A DNA stretch of 64,000 nucleotides, taken from contig NZ_JAJKLK010000001.1 of assembly GCF_020982545.1 (NCBI RefSeq), positions 310,001-374,000 of the forward strand. Direction: 5' to 3'. Under the pieces are notes generated by a model. That model saw nothing but the letters and a program-made list of their open reading frames with translations, was not told the origin of the DNA and did not search any database. Within the stretch, counting starts at the first letter, position 1, and every line of letters begins with the position of its first letter. Below, piece after piece: positions 17,932 to 26,781 of the stretch. Made by a program: the position numbers and the translations under genes. The stretch is from Streptomyces sp. MNU76 (lineage in GTDB: Bacteria; Actinomycetota; Actinomycetes; Streptomycetales; Streptomycetaceae).

Positions 17932-19425
17932 TCAGCGCAGAGCCGCTCCGAACATCGCGTCCGTGACCGGGCCCGCCACGTCGCCGGGGCCGAAGGCCAG
18001 GGCCGACGTGGTGGTCAGGCCGGTGGTGGTGCCGGGGAGGACCCAGACGGCGCCGTTGTCGCTGTTCTCGGCGGGGGCGCCCACGGCCAGGTCGGGGTGA
18101 CCGTTGCCGTTGAAGTCCAGCAGGGCCGTCGTGGTGCCGAACTTGTCCTCCGCCTCGGCGACCCCGGGGACCCCGGCGGTGTTCTGGTGGAAGACCTTGG
18201 TGCCGGCGCCCGTGACACCGGAGGCGGTGCCGGGGACGAGGGCGACCGAGCCCGCGTTGGTGATGTCCGTGACGTCCTCGTAGGCGATGCCGAGGGCGAT
18301 GTCGGCGTACCCGTCGCCGGTGACGTCGGCGACCGAGACCGCCGAGCCCACCAGGTCGCCGTCCTCCTGCGCGCCGGGGAAGCCGGGCAGGCTCTGGTCG
18401 AAGGTCTGGACGTTCGACTCGGACGTGCCGGTGGGCGAGCCGTAGGCCACGCGGACCTGGTCGGACCAGCCGTCCGCGCCCACGACCACGTCGTCGTAGC
18501 CGTCACCGTTCACGTCGCCGATGCCCGTGCCCGCCGGGTCGCGGCTCGTGTCGTCCCCGGGTGTGAAGCCGCGGGTGAAGCCCGAAGCGCCGCCCAGGAG
18601 CAGGCGGTTGCCCCACGTGCCGTCGCCCGTGTAGTGCCACTGGACGATGTCGTCCCGGCCGTCGCCGTTGACGTCGCCGACCTGGCCGGAGACGACCGGG
18701 CCGGTGATGGAGGACGGGCCGTTCTCACAGCCCCCGCCGGTCGCGCAGGACGCGTCGTCCTCCTCCCAGCCCCACCACAGGGACTTGTCGAGGAGGTTCA
18801 GTACGGCGGCGGGCTTGCCCGCGCGGGAGATCGGGCCCTTCCACAGGGCCGCCGGCGCGCCCTCGGGGTCGTCGCCGCCGACGGACTGCGCGGAGAACAG
18901 CGCGAGGTCGGTCTTGCCGTCGCCGTCGAAGTCGCCCGCCTGCGGGGCCGCCCCGTACTGGGCGATGCTCGTCCCGCCGGTCAGCCCGGTCGCCGAACCC
19001 CAGAGGATCACCGAGCCCGCCGTGCCGCCCGCGATCACCAGGTCGCCGTAGCCGTCCCCGTCCAGGTCGCCCTTGGTGAAGGTCGAGCCGAAGCGCTGGT
19101 TGGCGGTGGCGGAGCCGGGCACACCGCTCGTCGAGCGGCTGATCAGCTTCTTCTTGGTGGGGGAGATGCCGCTCTTCGAGCCGTACAGGACGGCCACGTA
19201 GCCCGCCTTGGCCTTCGAGGACACTGTGGCGTTCGGGGCGCCGACGACCAGGTCGGCGTACCCGTCACCGTTGAAGTCGTCCGCCACGCCCACCTCCGCG
19301 GGGGCGGCCGAGGCCGTGCCCAGCGACAGCGCGGTCAGGCCTCCGGCCAGCAGTACCACCGCTGCCAAGGGGGCGCTCACGCGTGCCGTACGGGTGCGTC
19401 GTGCTGCTGCTCGTGCTCGTGACAT
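17932..19425 (-). CDS. Secreted FG-GAP/VCBS repeat protein (integrin alpha-like propeller)
   Basis: The ATG at 19425 gives 497 residues with an Arg-rich N-terminus, a hydrophobic signal segment (APLAAVVLLAGGLTAL) and an Ala-rich cleavage region. Seven or so FG-GAP repeats follow, each with a Ca2+-binding DxNGDGxxD loop: DFNGDGYADLVVG, DLDGDGYGDLVI, DFDGDGKTDLAL, DVNGDGRDDIVQ, DVNGDGYDDVVVG, DVTGDGYADIALG and DFNGNGHPDLAVG. It should fold as an extracellular beta-propeller. There is no attached enzyme domain, so a binding or structural role is likely. An upstream frame extension to 19599 is not supported. Confidence 0.92.
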   Translation of the reverse strand: MSRARAAARRTRTARVSAPLAAVVLLAGGLTALSLGTASAAPAEVGVADDFNGDGYADLVVGAPNATVSSKAKAGYVAVLYGSKSGISPTKKKLISRSTSGVPGSATANQRFGSTFTKGDLDGDGYGDLVIAGGTAGSVILWGSATGLTGGTSIAQYGAAPQAGDFDGDGKTDLALFSAQSVGGDDPEGAPAALWKGPISRAGKPAAVLNLLDKSLWWGWEEDDASCATGGGCENGPSSITGPVVSGQVGDVNGDGRDDIVQWHYTGDGTWGNRLLLGGASGFTRGFTPGDDTSRDPAGTGIGDVNGDGYDDVVVGADGWSDQVRVAYGSPTGTSESNVQTFDQSLPGFPGAQEDGDLVGSAVSVADVTGDGYADIALGIAYEDVTDITNAGSVALVPGTASGVTGAGTKVFHQNTAGVPGVAEAEDKFGTTTALLDFNGNGHPDLAVGAPAENSDNGAVWVLPGTTTGLTTTSALAFGPGDVAGPVTDAMFGAALR

Positions 19426-19561
19426 GCACGTGCCTTTCGGGTCGGTGGAGATCCTGCTCCGGCGGGCGGCGGGCGGAACCGCCGCGTCCATGTAGTCCGA
19501 CTCGACAAGGAGTTCGTCGGTTGTGCGTCCGAATGTCATGAGTACGTAACTGAACGGCGGA

Positions 19562-19585
19562 CCCCCGGCCCGTGCGGTCCGGGGG
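19562..19585 (-). terminator. Hairpin downstream of endonuclease I gene
   Basis: CCCCCGG at 19562-19568 pairs with CCGGGGG at 19579-19585, about 30 bases after the endonuclease stop on the minus strand. Confidence 0.5.
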
Positions 19586-19615
19586 CTCACCGTGCTCACC
19601 GCGCTCGGCGTGCGG

Positions 19616-20419
19616 CTACCAGATCGCCTCGACCCACTCCGGGTGGTCGATGAACGGGTTCCGGTTGCCCTGGTAGTTGCTGTGGATGAGGTCGTTGCGG
19701 CGCTCCTCGAAGGAGTCCGGCGGGTCCTCCTCGTTCCAGGCCTTCAGGACGGACAGGCGGCCGTGGAAGCGGGTGCCGCCGTTGTTGACGGAGTCGTTGG
19801 GCTCCAGGTTGGGCCAGCCGTCGTCGCCCTCGTACCGGACGGCCATGTAGAGGATCATGCGGGCCACGTCGCCCTTGACCGCGTCCCGGGGCTCGAAGGA
19901 GTTCGAGTCGACGAGACTGCCACCGCTGTTGGTGAAGCTGCTGCCGCCGTTGTCGAAGTCGAGGTTGCCGCGTCGGGCGTTGACCGCCACGTCCTCGGGG
20001 CGCAGGTGGTGCAGGTCGGTGCCGGGGCCGGCGGAGGTGCCGAAGTCGCCGTGCGACTGGGCCCACACGTGCTCGCGGTTCCAGTTGCCGGAGCTGCCGC
20101 CGTTGAGGGACTTGCTGCGCGAGATGCCGCTGTAGAGCAGCTTCACGTTGTTGCTGTTGTTGGGGTCCTGGTCGGTGACCTTCAGCGCGTTCCAGACCGC
20201 CGAGTACGAGATGGTCGTGTGACCGTCGATGATCGAGTGCAGCGAGGACTTCAGGGCCGTACCGGACTTGCCGATCGCGCTTGCGTAGTACGTGTCGTCG
20301 TACGCGGTCGTCGTCGCCGAGGCGGGGGTGGCGGTGGCTGCCGGGAGGACGATACCGACGAGCACGGCCGACGTCGCGAGAGCGACCGACTTCCAACTGC
20401 GTATCCGCGCAGCGGGCAT
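19616..20419 (-). CDS. Secreted endonuclease I family nuclease
   Basis: 267 residues from ATG 20419 with a signal peptide (SVALATSAVLVGIVLPAATATPASA). The Endonuclease_1 domain follows, with the His-metal motif NWNREHVWAQSHGDFG, the DLHHLRPEDVAVNARRGNLDF segment and an NDLIHSNYQGNRNPFIDHPEWV C-terminus. Such enzymes cut DNA and/or RNA non-specifically outside the cell, for nutrient scavenging. It is transcribed toward the FG-GAP gene with 190 bases between. A 560-base, repeat-containing promoter region lies upstream. Confidence 0.93.
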   Translation of the reverse strand: MPAARIRSWKSVALATSAVLVGIVLPAATATPASATTTAYDDTYYASAIGKSGTALKSSLHSIIDGHTTISYSAVWNALKVTDQDPNNSNNVKLLYSGISRSKSLNGGSSGNWNREHVWAQSHGDFGTSAGPGTDLHHLRPEDVAVNARRGNLDFDNGGSSFTNSGGSLVDSNSFEPRDAVKGDVARMILYMAVRYEGDDGWPNLEPNDSVNNGGTRFHGRLSVLKAWNEEDPPDSFEERRNDLIHSNYQGNRNPFIDHPEWVEAIW

Positions 20420-20990
20420 GAGGGGTGTCCCTTCCCAGAGGGCCGCGCAGGAAGAGGAGTTGCTTCGGGGAGCCTCGTTCTACGCGGGTTGACTGTGTGG
20501 GTAACCGAGAGATTGGCATGGACGGGTCAGTCGAGGTGTTACAAGTGGAAGGCGATCCGATGACGATTCGGCCAACGGGGCAACCCTCGTGCCTCAACTC
20601 CCCTTCACCTGCCTCGATTCAAGGGGAGACCCTCATTGACGTGCGAATTTCGGCGTGCTGGGCCGGTGAGCGGTCTTGCGTAGTTGTCGGGTGCAGAGCA
20701 ACCTCAACGGGGGATGAACGGTCTTCTTCAGGGGGGTGACGTCTGGCGTGATCCCGGTCTGCCGACCGGCCCGCCCACCTGCACGCCCCCACCTGCACGC
20801 CCACCTGCCCGTCGACTTGTCCGTCCGTCCGTCCGTCCGATCGTTCGTCCGCCCGTCCGTTTGCGGGTCCATTCCGTCCCGCCCGTCCCGCCCGTCGTCC
20901 ACCCGTCGGCGCCCACACCGGAAAGCCATGTTGCCCACCAAGAAGAGACCCGACCGCTCGCACGAGACGACGGCCGGATAATTGATATCC
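20420..20990. other. Intergenic region with simple-sequence tracts
   Basis: The region between the divergent endonuclease and PAP2 genes has no credible gene. It contains pyrimidine-rich simple sequence from about 20755 to 20905, including tandem CCGT units and CACCTGCACGCC-type duplications. Promoters for both neighbours must lie here, but no operator stands out. Confidence 0.6.
20817..20861. repeat. Tandem CCGT microsatellite
   Basis: Four to five perfect GTCC/CCGT units followed by degenerate ones (CGATCGTTCGTCCGCCCGTC). Tetranucleotide repeats are uncommon in Streptomyces and prone to slippage. Confidence 0.7.
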
Positions 20991-22358
20991 ATGTTCTCGC
21001 GGGTGCTCCCGCGAATACGCAGCACGGTCGCGTCCGACAAGTGGCGCCGACCGAAGGTGATTCTGTGGACCGCGGCGGTGGTCGTGGGCATCGGATTCAT
21101 GCTCGCGCTGGAGGTCGCCGCACGGGGATACGGTGTGCCGGGGCCGATCACCAATCAGGCGAGCGAGGTGATATTCGCCCCGAAATCAGGGCCGTTGCTC
21201 TACGCCAGTATGGCGTTGACGATGGTGGTGCTCACCTGGCGCGAACGGTTCATCGCGACGGGTGTCGCCGCCGGAATCGATATCGTCTTCTTTCTGGTCC
21301 GATGGCTTCTCGACGCCAAAATGATGTTCGGCAACGGCGCGCTGTGGGTGATCCTGGGCTGCGCGGTCGTCGCCGTCACCCGCCGCACCGGCCGTGAACG
21401 GGCGCTCCTGCTGAAAGGCGTCGGGCTCGGCCTGCTCCTGGTCGCCGGCCGCAAGACGGGCGACGCCTGGCTGCTGATCACGTCCAAGACGCGGCCCATG
21501 GTGCTCGACCAGTACCTCGCCACCGCCGACCACGCGCTGGGCAATCCCTCGTGGCTGGTGGGCCGGCTGGTCAGGGCCACCGGACCCGTCGGCACCCATC
21601 TGCTCGACTGGGTCTACATCCAGCTCGCGGTGGCGGCGGTCATCGTGACGCTCTACCAGCTGCGGCACGTGGCGGCCGAACGCCGCTTCCCGCGCCACCA
21701 CCTGGTGCGCACCTTTCTGGTGATCGGCCTCCTCGGGCCGAGCATCTACATGATCTTCCCGGTGGTCGGACCGGTCTTCGCCTACGGCACGGGCGCGTTC
21801 GGCACCGGGGGCGAGCACTGGGCGCTGGCCAACATCTGGCCCGACAGGCCACCGTCACTCACCACGCCGCATCCGATGGTGTACGACGAGATCACCCCGC
21901 GCAATTGCATGCCCAGCCTCCACACGGCGTGGGCCACCGCGATATTCATCCACTCGCGCCGGGGCCCGCGCGCTCTGCGATACGCGGGAACCTTCTGGCT
22001 GATCGCCACGCTTTCCGCGACGCTGGGATTCGGATATCACTACGGCGTGGATCTCATCGCCGGTGTCGTCTTCACCCTCACGATCGAGGCGGCGCTGCGG
22101 ACGTACGACCTCGGCTGGGACCGGGCGGGAATCGTGCTCGTCGTCCACGGTGCGGCCGTATTCGCGGGGCTTCTGCTGGCGTATCGCTATCTGCCGGTGG
22201 AAATGGCCCGACACCCGTGGGTGTACGGGCCGCTTCTCCTTATGGTGATGGGCTCGGTCGTATACGGCTACGTTCGTGTCGACCGACGCTGGACGCCGGA
22301 AGCCGCGTCGCCGCGACAGCCGGAGCGGCGGGCGGAACGGCATCCCGAGCTGGTGTGA
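20991..22358 (+). CDS. PAP2-family integral membrane phosphatase/transferase (IPC-synthase-like)
   Basis: 455 residues from ATG 20991; a TTG at 20982 would add three residues. About ten hydrophobic helices are visible. The PAP2 catalytic motifs are near the end: RNCMPSLHTAWA and GFGYHYGVDLIAGV, with the conserved His in each. The PSLH and YHYxxD forms are those of the PAP2_3 group, which includes inositol-phosphorylceramide synthases and lipid phosphotransferases. It should act on a lipid phosphate at the outer membrane face. The last 30 residues are a charged cytoplasmic tail. No partner gene is obvious. Confidence 0.88.
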   Translation: MFSRVLPRIRSTVASDKWRRPKVILWTAAVVVGIGFMLALEVAARGYGVPGPITNQASEVIFAPKSGPLLYASMALTMVVLTWRERFIATGVAAGIDIVFFLVRWLLDAKMMFGNGALWVILGCAVVAVTRRTGRERALLLKGVGLGLLLVAGRKTGDAWLLITSKTRPMVLDQYLATADHALGNPSWLVGRLVRATGPVGTHLLDWVYIQLAVAAVIVTLYQLRHVAAERRFPRHHLVRTFLVIGLLGPSIYMIFPVVGPVFAYGTGAFGTGGEHWALANIWPDRPPSLTTPHPMVYDEITPRNCMPSLHTAWATAIFIHSRRGPRALRYAGTFWLIATLSATLGFGYHYGVDLIAGVVFTLTIEAALRTYDLGWDRAGIVLVVHGAAVFAGLLLAYRYLPVEMARHPWVYGPLLLMVMGSVVYGYVRVDRRWTPEAASPRQPERRAERHPELV

Positions 22359-22404
22359 GCGGGCGGGAACAACGGGCGGAGGGAGCGGCGGGCCCGGCGA
22401 GGGC

Positions 22405-22770
22405 TCAGCCCTTGAGCCGCTCCCGCAGCTCGTCGACATCGGTGAGGAACCATGTCTGACGGTTCCGGTTGCACTCCCGGACGAAGTCGCGCAGGGCCGA
22501 ACTGGCCTCCGTGTGCCGGGAGATGTCGCCGACGACGGCGAGACCGACGCGGTACTGCACGAACTTCTGGATGATGTCGCCCGCGACGCGGGTGCTCAAT
22601 CGGAAGAACCGCTCGTCGAACCGCTCGACGGGGACGGCGACCCACGCGGCGCCCTGGTACCCGGCATCACCGATGAGGTCCAGGGCGTCACCCTCACCCC
22701 CGATCACCCCACCCTCGGCGTCACACATCAGCACGGGCACGTCGTGGATCGTCTGCAGGGTGGTGGTCAT
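22405..22770 (-). CDS. DUF4180 domain-containing protein
   Basis: 121 residues covering a whole DUF4180 domain: a short beta start (IHDVPVLMCDAEGGVI), the VAVPVERFDERFFRLSTRVAGDIIQKF core with conserved Phe/Arg residues, and the C-terminal SSALRDFVRECNRNRQTWFL. Members are small cytoplasmic proteins of unknown function with a fold like STAS or anti-sigma antagonists. It follows the Cas8c-like gene after 15 bases on the same strand, so the two are probably cotranscribed. Confidence 0.88.
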   Translation of the reverse strand: MTTTLQTIHDVPVLMCDAEGGVIGGEGDALDLIGDAGYQGAAWVAVPVERFDERFFRLSTRVAGDIIQKFVQYRVGLAVVGDISRHTEASSALRDFVRECNRNRQTWFLTDVDELRERLKG

Positions 22771-22785
22771 GGGGCGAGGCTACTG

Positions 22786-23154
22786 TCACTTCATCAGCGT
22801 GTCGTGGGCGGCGTACGCGGCGGACTGGGTGTGGTACCCCGAGAGGAAATCGAGCTGGGAACTCGTGTCCAGATAGTCGGGGAACCTGCCGCCGGGCGGA
22901 ACGAAGTCCGCTATCGCGCGGAACACCCCGCCGGCGGCCTTCCCGTGCTTGGGACCACGGGTGTGCGCGGCGAGCAACTGCTCACCCGCCTTCTTCAGCT
23001 GTTCACGCAACGCGGGGCCGGGACGCTGCTTGGCCTGGCTCAGGAAGCTGTCGTTCCCCAGCCGCCGGTCGCGCTTGCCGATGGCCTGCAGTGTGTGCAG
23101 CGTCGCGTAGAGCTGACCGCACAGGTAGGCGGGGGAGGGCTGTGTGTCGGCCAA
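22786..23154 (-). CDS. Orphan protein resembling the C-terminal part of Cas8c/Csd1
   Basis: 122 residues from a TTG at 23154 with AAGGAG seven bases upstream. A longer in-frame extension to 23328 is Pro/Arg-rich and unlikely. It starts SPAYLCGQLYATLHTLQ and ends GRFPDYLDTSSQLDFLSGYHTQ, which recall the start and end of the helical C-terminal domain of type I-C Cas8c (AYLxGRLxAxLExxQ ... FPxxLxxxxQxxFxxGYYHQ). That domain is also made separately as Cas11c. No other cas gene or array is nearby. The resemblance is from memory of the family and needs a profile search. Confidence 0.6.
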   Translation of the reverse strand: MADTQPSPAYLCGQLYATLHTLQAIGKRDRRLGNDSFLSQAKQRPGPALREQLKKAGEQLLAAHTRGPKHGKAAGGVFRAIADFVPPGGRFPDYLDTSSQLDFLSGYHTQSAAYAAHDTLMK

Positions 23155-23348
23155 TCCGGCTCTCCTTCTCCATCGGGCCCGACGGGCTTCTGCCTCCCTC
23201 CCTACCCCGACCCGGGGACAACGGAACTGGGGGCAGGGGAACGGGAGGCAAGGGAACTGATGTACAACTATCGATCGTCGTCGCGAGTCGACTGTGGTGA
23301 ATCCGTCAGAAGCGGGTTCCAGTCGCACAGGGGGATGGGACAGGTTTG

Positions 23349-24323
23349 ATGACTCACCGGATATCGGGGGTATCCCGGGTGTCGCCGGCGTCCAGGTGGA
23401 CGCGTGTGGTCGCGGCGGGGCTCGGGGCCGGCATGGTCCTCACATCGGCGGCGGCGGCGTTCGCGCCGGCCGCGGTCGCCGCACCGCAGGTCACGTGTAC
23501 GTCAAAGCAGGCCGGACTGGCCGAGAAACTGCGGAAGGACATCACGGCGGCGCTCGCGAAGCGCAAGGGCACGGTGGCGGTCGGCCTGTACGACCGGGCG
23601 ACCGCCACCACCTGCACACTGCGCGGGGACACCGCCTTCGACTCGGCCAGCGTCGTGAAGGTGACCGTGCTCGCCGCGCTGCTGCACGACGCCAAGAGGA
23701 CGAACCGGTATCTCACCGACCGTGAGACCAAGCTCGCCACCGCCATGATCACCAAGTCGGACAACGCCTCCACCAGCACCCTGTGGAAGCAGCTCGGCGT
23801 CAAGAAGATCAAGGCGTTCCTCACGGCCGCCAAGATGACGCAGACCAAGCCCGGCGCGAACAACTACTGGGGCCTCACCCAGATCACCGTCCGCGACGAG
23901 CAGCGGCTGCTCGCCCTGCTCACCGCGAAGAACACGGTCCTGAGCGACAACGCGCGCGCGTATGTCCTCAAGCTGATGAACAAGGTCGTCCCCTCGCAGC
24001 GCTGGGGCACCCCGGCCGGGGCGCCCTCGACCGTGAAGGTGCACGTCAAGAACGGGTGGCTGTCCCGCGCCACGCACGGCTGGCGGGTGCACAGCGTCGG
24101 CACGTTCAACGGCGGCGGACGGGACTACACGATCACCGTCCTCACCCACGGCAACCCCGACATGCAGTACGGCGTGAACACGATCCAGGCCGTCTCCAAG
24201 GCCATCCACAAGGATCTCGTGCCCGTCCCGAAGAGCTCCTCGGGCACGGCGAGCGTGCAGCGGTACGAGCCCACGGATCGGCCGCAGGAAGCGACGGTGC
24301 CGGTGCCGGAGGGCGCCTCATAG
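23349..24323 (+). CDS. Secreted class A beta-lactamase-like serine hydrolase
   Basis: 324 residues from ATG 23349. A signal peptide (AAGLGAGMVLTSAAAAFAPAAVA) leads into a beta-lactamase/DD-peptidase fold. The SxxK motif is DSASVVKVTVLA, the SDN motif is TKSDNASTS, and the KTG-equivalent is HVKNGWL, with His in place of the preceding strand residue and Asn for Thr. This pattern is common in the Streptomyces 'serine hydrolase' group, which need not confer beta-lactam resistance. A GGxDYTITVLTHG strand follows. Likely acts on peptidoglycan or penicillin-like compounds outside the cell. Confidence 0.9.
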   Translation: MTHRISGVSRVSPASRWTRVVAAGLGAGMVLTSAAAAFAPAAVAAPQVTCTSKQAGLAEKLRKDITAALAKRKGTVAVGLYDRATATTCTLRGDTAFDSASVVKVTVLAALLHDAKRTNRYLTDRETKLATAMITKSDNASTSTLWKQLGVKKIKAFLTAAKMTQTKPGANNYWGLTQITVRDEQRLLALLTAKNTVLSDNARAYVLKLMNKVVPSQRWGTPAGAPSTVKVHVKNGWLSRATHGWRVHSVGTFNGGGRDYTITVLTHGNPDMQYGVNTIQAVSKAIHKDLVPVPKSSSGTASVQRYEPTDRPQEATVPVPEGAS

Positions 24324-24360
24324 CTCGGGGTTGCGGGCGCGTCGGCGGCTGCGGGCCCGG

Positions 24361-24425
24361 TGGGGCTTCTCGCGCAGTTCCCCGCGCCTCTGGAAAGGCA
24401 GGGGCTGCGCCCGCTGCCTTTCCAG
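24361..24425. repeat. Dispersed Streptomyces repeat with terminator-like hairpin
   Basis: The core GGGGCTTCTCGCGCAGTTCC and CCGCGCC (24362-24388) is one of five related copies in the window. It is followed by a perfect 12-bp stem, CTGGAAAGGCAG at 24390-24401 with CTGCCTTTCCAG at 24414-24425. Its position after the serine hydrolase suggests it serves as transcription terminator. Confidence 0.7.
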
Positions 24426-24502
24426 AGGGCAGCGCCCGATGACATCCGGACGTTCACCGCGAGGCCATCCGCGGCTCACCGGCGTCGCCCTACCGTGACG
24501 CA

Positions 24503-25588
24503 ATGCCTCTGAGAAGCCTCGTCGCGACCCTCACCGCCGGTCTGGCGGCGGCGGCCACCACGCTCGCCGCCGCCGGACCCGTCCACGCCGACTCGGCGCG
24601 CGGCCACGCCTGTTCGCCGACCGTGTCGATCGAGAAGCACTCCGACGCCCTCGACAAGACCACGTACGCGGGCACCTTCGTCGGGAACCTCTCCGGCCTC
24701 GCCGTCGACCGCGACGGCTCGCTCCTCGCGGTCTCCGACCGGTCGGCCCTCTTCACGCTCGACCGTCGCACCCTGGCGCCGAAGGGCGTCCTGCCGCTCG
24801 CCACGCAGAGCGGTGCCGCGCTCGACTCCGAGGCGGTCGCCGTCGACCGGGACGGCACCCTCCTCGTCGCCTCCGAGACCGAGCCGACCGTACGGCGCTA
24901 CGACCGGCGGGGGCGGATCCTGGGCAGCCTGCCCGTGCCCGACGAACTGGCGGTCGCCCCGGCCGGCCGGGCGGTCGCCAACCAGACCTTCGAGGGGCTC
25001 ACCCTCCTGCCCGGCGGACGCACCCTGCTCGCCTCGATGGAGGGCACCCTCACCGGGGACCCCGCCGGCGTGGTCCGCCTGCAGACCTGGCAACGGCACG
25101 GCGGCGCAGGGGAGTTCAGGCTCTCGGCGCAGTACGGCTACCGCGTGGACACCGGCCTCGGGGTCGTCGAGGTGGCCGGCCTCCCGGGTGGGCGGCTGCT
25201 CGTGCTGGAGCGCGGATTCACCGCCGGGGTCGGCAACACGGTCCGCCTCTACGCCGCCGACACGCGCCGCGCGACCGATCTTCGCCGCACGACCGCCACC
25301 GGTCGGACGAGCAGCACCCCTCGCGTGACCGACACCGACGGCGTGCGGCTCGTCCGCAAGACGTTGCTCGCCGATCTCGTGGACTGCCCCAGCCTCGGCG
25401 CCACGGCCAAGCAGCCCCAGCCGAACCCGCTGCTCGACAACATCGAGGGCATGACCGTCACCGGGGCCGCACGGCCCGGCGGGCGGCTGGACGTGCTGCT
25501 GGTCAGCGACGACAACCAGAACACCGTCCAGACCACCCGCTTCTACTCCCTCTCCCTCTCGCTCCCCCTCCGGATCCGGACCGCCTGA
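24503..25588 (+). CDS. Secreted esterase-like/phytase-like beta-propeller protein
   Basis: 361 residues with a signal peptide (LVATLTAGLAAAATTLAAAGPVHA). The remainder fits the 'esterase-like activity of phytase' family (phytase-like domain): the GLAVDRDGSLLAVSDR strand, DSEAVAVDRDGTLLVASE, TFEGLTLLPGGRTLLASMEG, LDNIEGMTVTG and DVLLVSDDNQNTVQTTRFY. The last motif is a conserved DxxDN calcium/substrate loop. The enzyme is probably extracellular and acts on a phosphate ester or related compound; the activity is poorly defined for the family. No operon partners. Confidence 0.88.
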   Translation: MPLRSLVATLTAGLAAAATTLAAAGPVHADSARGHACSPTVSIEKHSDALDKTTYAGTFVGNLSGLAVDRDGSLLAVSDRSALFTLDRRTLAPKGVLPLATQSGAALDSEAVAVDRDGTLLVASETEPTVRRYDRRGRILGSLPVPDELAVAPAGRAVANQTFEGLTLLPGGRTLLASMEGTLTGDPAGVVRLQTWQRHGGAGEFRLSAQYGYRVDTGLGVVEVAGLPGGRLLVLERGFTAGVGNTVRLYAADTRRATDLRRTTATGRTSSTPRVTDTDGVRLVRKTLLADLVDCPSLGATAKQPQPNPLLDNIEGMTVTGAARPGGRLDVLLVSDDNQNTVQTTRFYSLSLSLPLRIRTA

Positions 25589-25624
25589 GGCACGCCTCCC
25601 GCCTCCGCCACCGGCGTCGGGCCG

Positions 25625-26641
25625 TCAACTCCGCTGTTCGCAGCCGCAGTCGGTCGTCGCGCCGTCCTCCAACAGCCCGCTCTTGGCCGTGAGATAGGCG
25701 AGCTGGGCACGGCTGTTGCTGCCGAGCAGGTCGCCGACCTTCTTGAGGTGGCTGGCGACGGTACGGGGGCTGATGCCCAGCCGGCTGGCGATGGCGGCGT
25801 CGGTGTAGCCGTCGACCATCAGGCGCAGCACATGCAGCCGGGTCTCGTCGGTCAGGAGCGCGGGGCGTTGCTGGTCCTGCTCGTAGACGACCGGCCTCGC
25901 CCGTTCCCAGGCGTACTCGAAGGCGGAGACCAGGAAGTGCACGACGCCGGGGTCGGTGACCTTGAGGGCGTGGGTGCCGTGGTCCTTGCCCATGTCGGGG
26001 ATGAACGCCACGGACCGGTCGCAGATGATCATCCGGTCGAACACCTCGTCCACCGTGCGTACTTCGACGCCCAGGTCGGTGACCTGCTTGATGTAGTCGA
26101 GGGTCGGTCCGTGGGCGCGGACGGTGTGCTGGTAGAGCGTGCGCTGCTTGACGCCCTTGCGGTGGGCCTCCAGGGTGCGCGGCAGGGCCTTGACCAGGAC
26201 CTCCTCGGGGCGCCTGCCGCCCGGGTGCGCGGTCAGCAGCTCGATCCGCGTGCCCCGGATCGCCTCGTCCAGCGCGGCGGTGATCGCCGGCGCGGGGGTG
26301 AGCCGCTGGGAGGACTCGCTCTCCTTGCGGCGGGCGGTGCGGTAGACGCTCTCCGCCTGTGACATCGAGGCCCGTACGGCGGCCAGGGCCTGCTGCTGCT
26401 CCAGGATCAGCCGCTCCCTCGGGTGGGCCAGCGCCGCCGTCGCCACCGAGGGCGGGATCGGCACCAGCGCCTCCGGGTCGTCCACCGCCGGGGCCACGAG
26501 CCCGAACGCGCGCACACAGCCGGGCGCCTCCGCGGCCGTGGCCCTTCCCGCCCGCAGCGCGGTGCGATAGAACTCGATGCCCGCACCGCACACCTCCACG
26601 AGGGAGCCGTCGCCCCCGGGTATGTCCGACTCACCGCACAT
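25625..26641 (-). CDS. LuxR-type HTH regulator with PLD-like/TrmB-like sensor domain
   Basis: The ATG at 26641, with AAGGGGG upstream, gives 338 residues. A helical N-terminal part contains the ERLILEQQQALAAVRASMSQAESVYR coiled segment. A PLD-like fold resembling TrmB sensors follows (TRIELLTAHPGGRRPEEVL, RTLYQHTVRAHGPTLDYI, VRTVDEVFDRMIICDRSVAFIP). The C-terminal LuxR HTH is DGYTDAAIASRLGISPRTVASHLKKVGDLLGSNSRAQL. The protein ends with a Cys pair, CGC. It is divergent from a gene for a 48-residue secreted peptide, and the AmCP operon begins 0.6 kb away. That layout suggests peptide sensing and local control; this is inference. Confidence 0.88.
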   Translation of the reverse strand: MCGESDIPGGDGSLVEVCGAGIEFYRTALRAGRATAAEAPGCVRAFGLVAPAVDDPEALVPIPPSVATAALAHPRERLILEQQQALAAVRASMSQAESVYRTARRKESESSQRLTPAPAITAALDEAIRGTRIELLTAHPGGRRPEEVLVKALPRTLEAHRKGVKQRTLYQHTVRAHGPTLDYIKQVTDLGVEVRTVDEVFDRMIICDRSVAFIPDMGKDHGTHALKVTDPGVVHFLVSAFEYAWERARPVVYEQDQQRPALLTDETRLHVLRLMVDGYTDAAIASRLGISPRTVASHLKKVGDLLGSNSRAQLAYLTAKSGLLEDGATTDCGCEQRS

Positions 26642-26781
26642 GCCATCCCCCTTCAGAATCCTGCAGTGCACGATCATGACCCCTTCAATCACTTCCGGCA
26701 ACCGGCCGACCACGGCATGCTCTTCGTGTGGACACCGGCGAAGAGCCGAGAGTCCGAGAATTCTTCTGGGGGGAACGGGAA

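Noticed and set aside
22786..23154. Evidence for a functional type I-C CRISPR system
   Set aside because: The Cas8c-like gene is alone; no array, cas3, cas5, cas7 or adaptation genes occur in the window.
23349..24323. Calling the serine hydrolase an antibiotic-resistance beta-lactamase
   Set aside because: The KTG-equivalent is KNG and no catalytic Glu166-type motif was verified; many Streptomyces members are not resistance enzymes.
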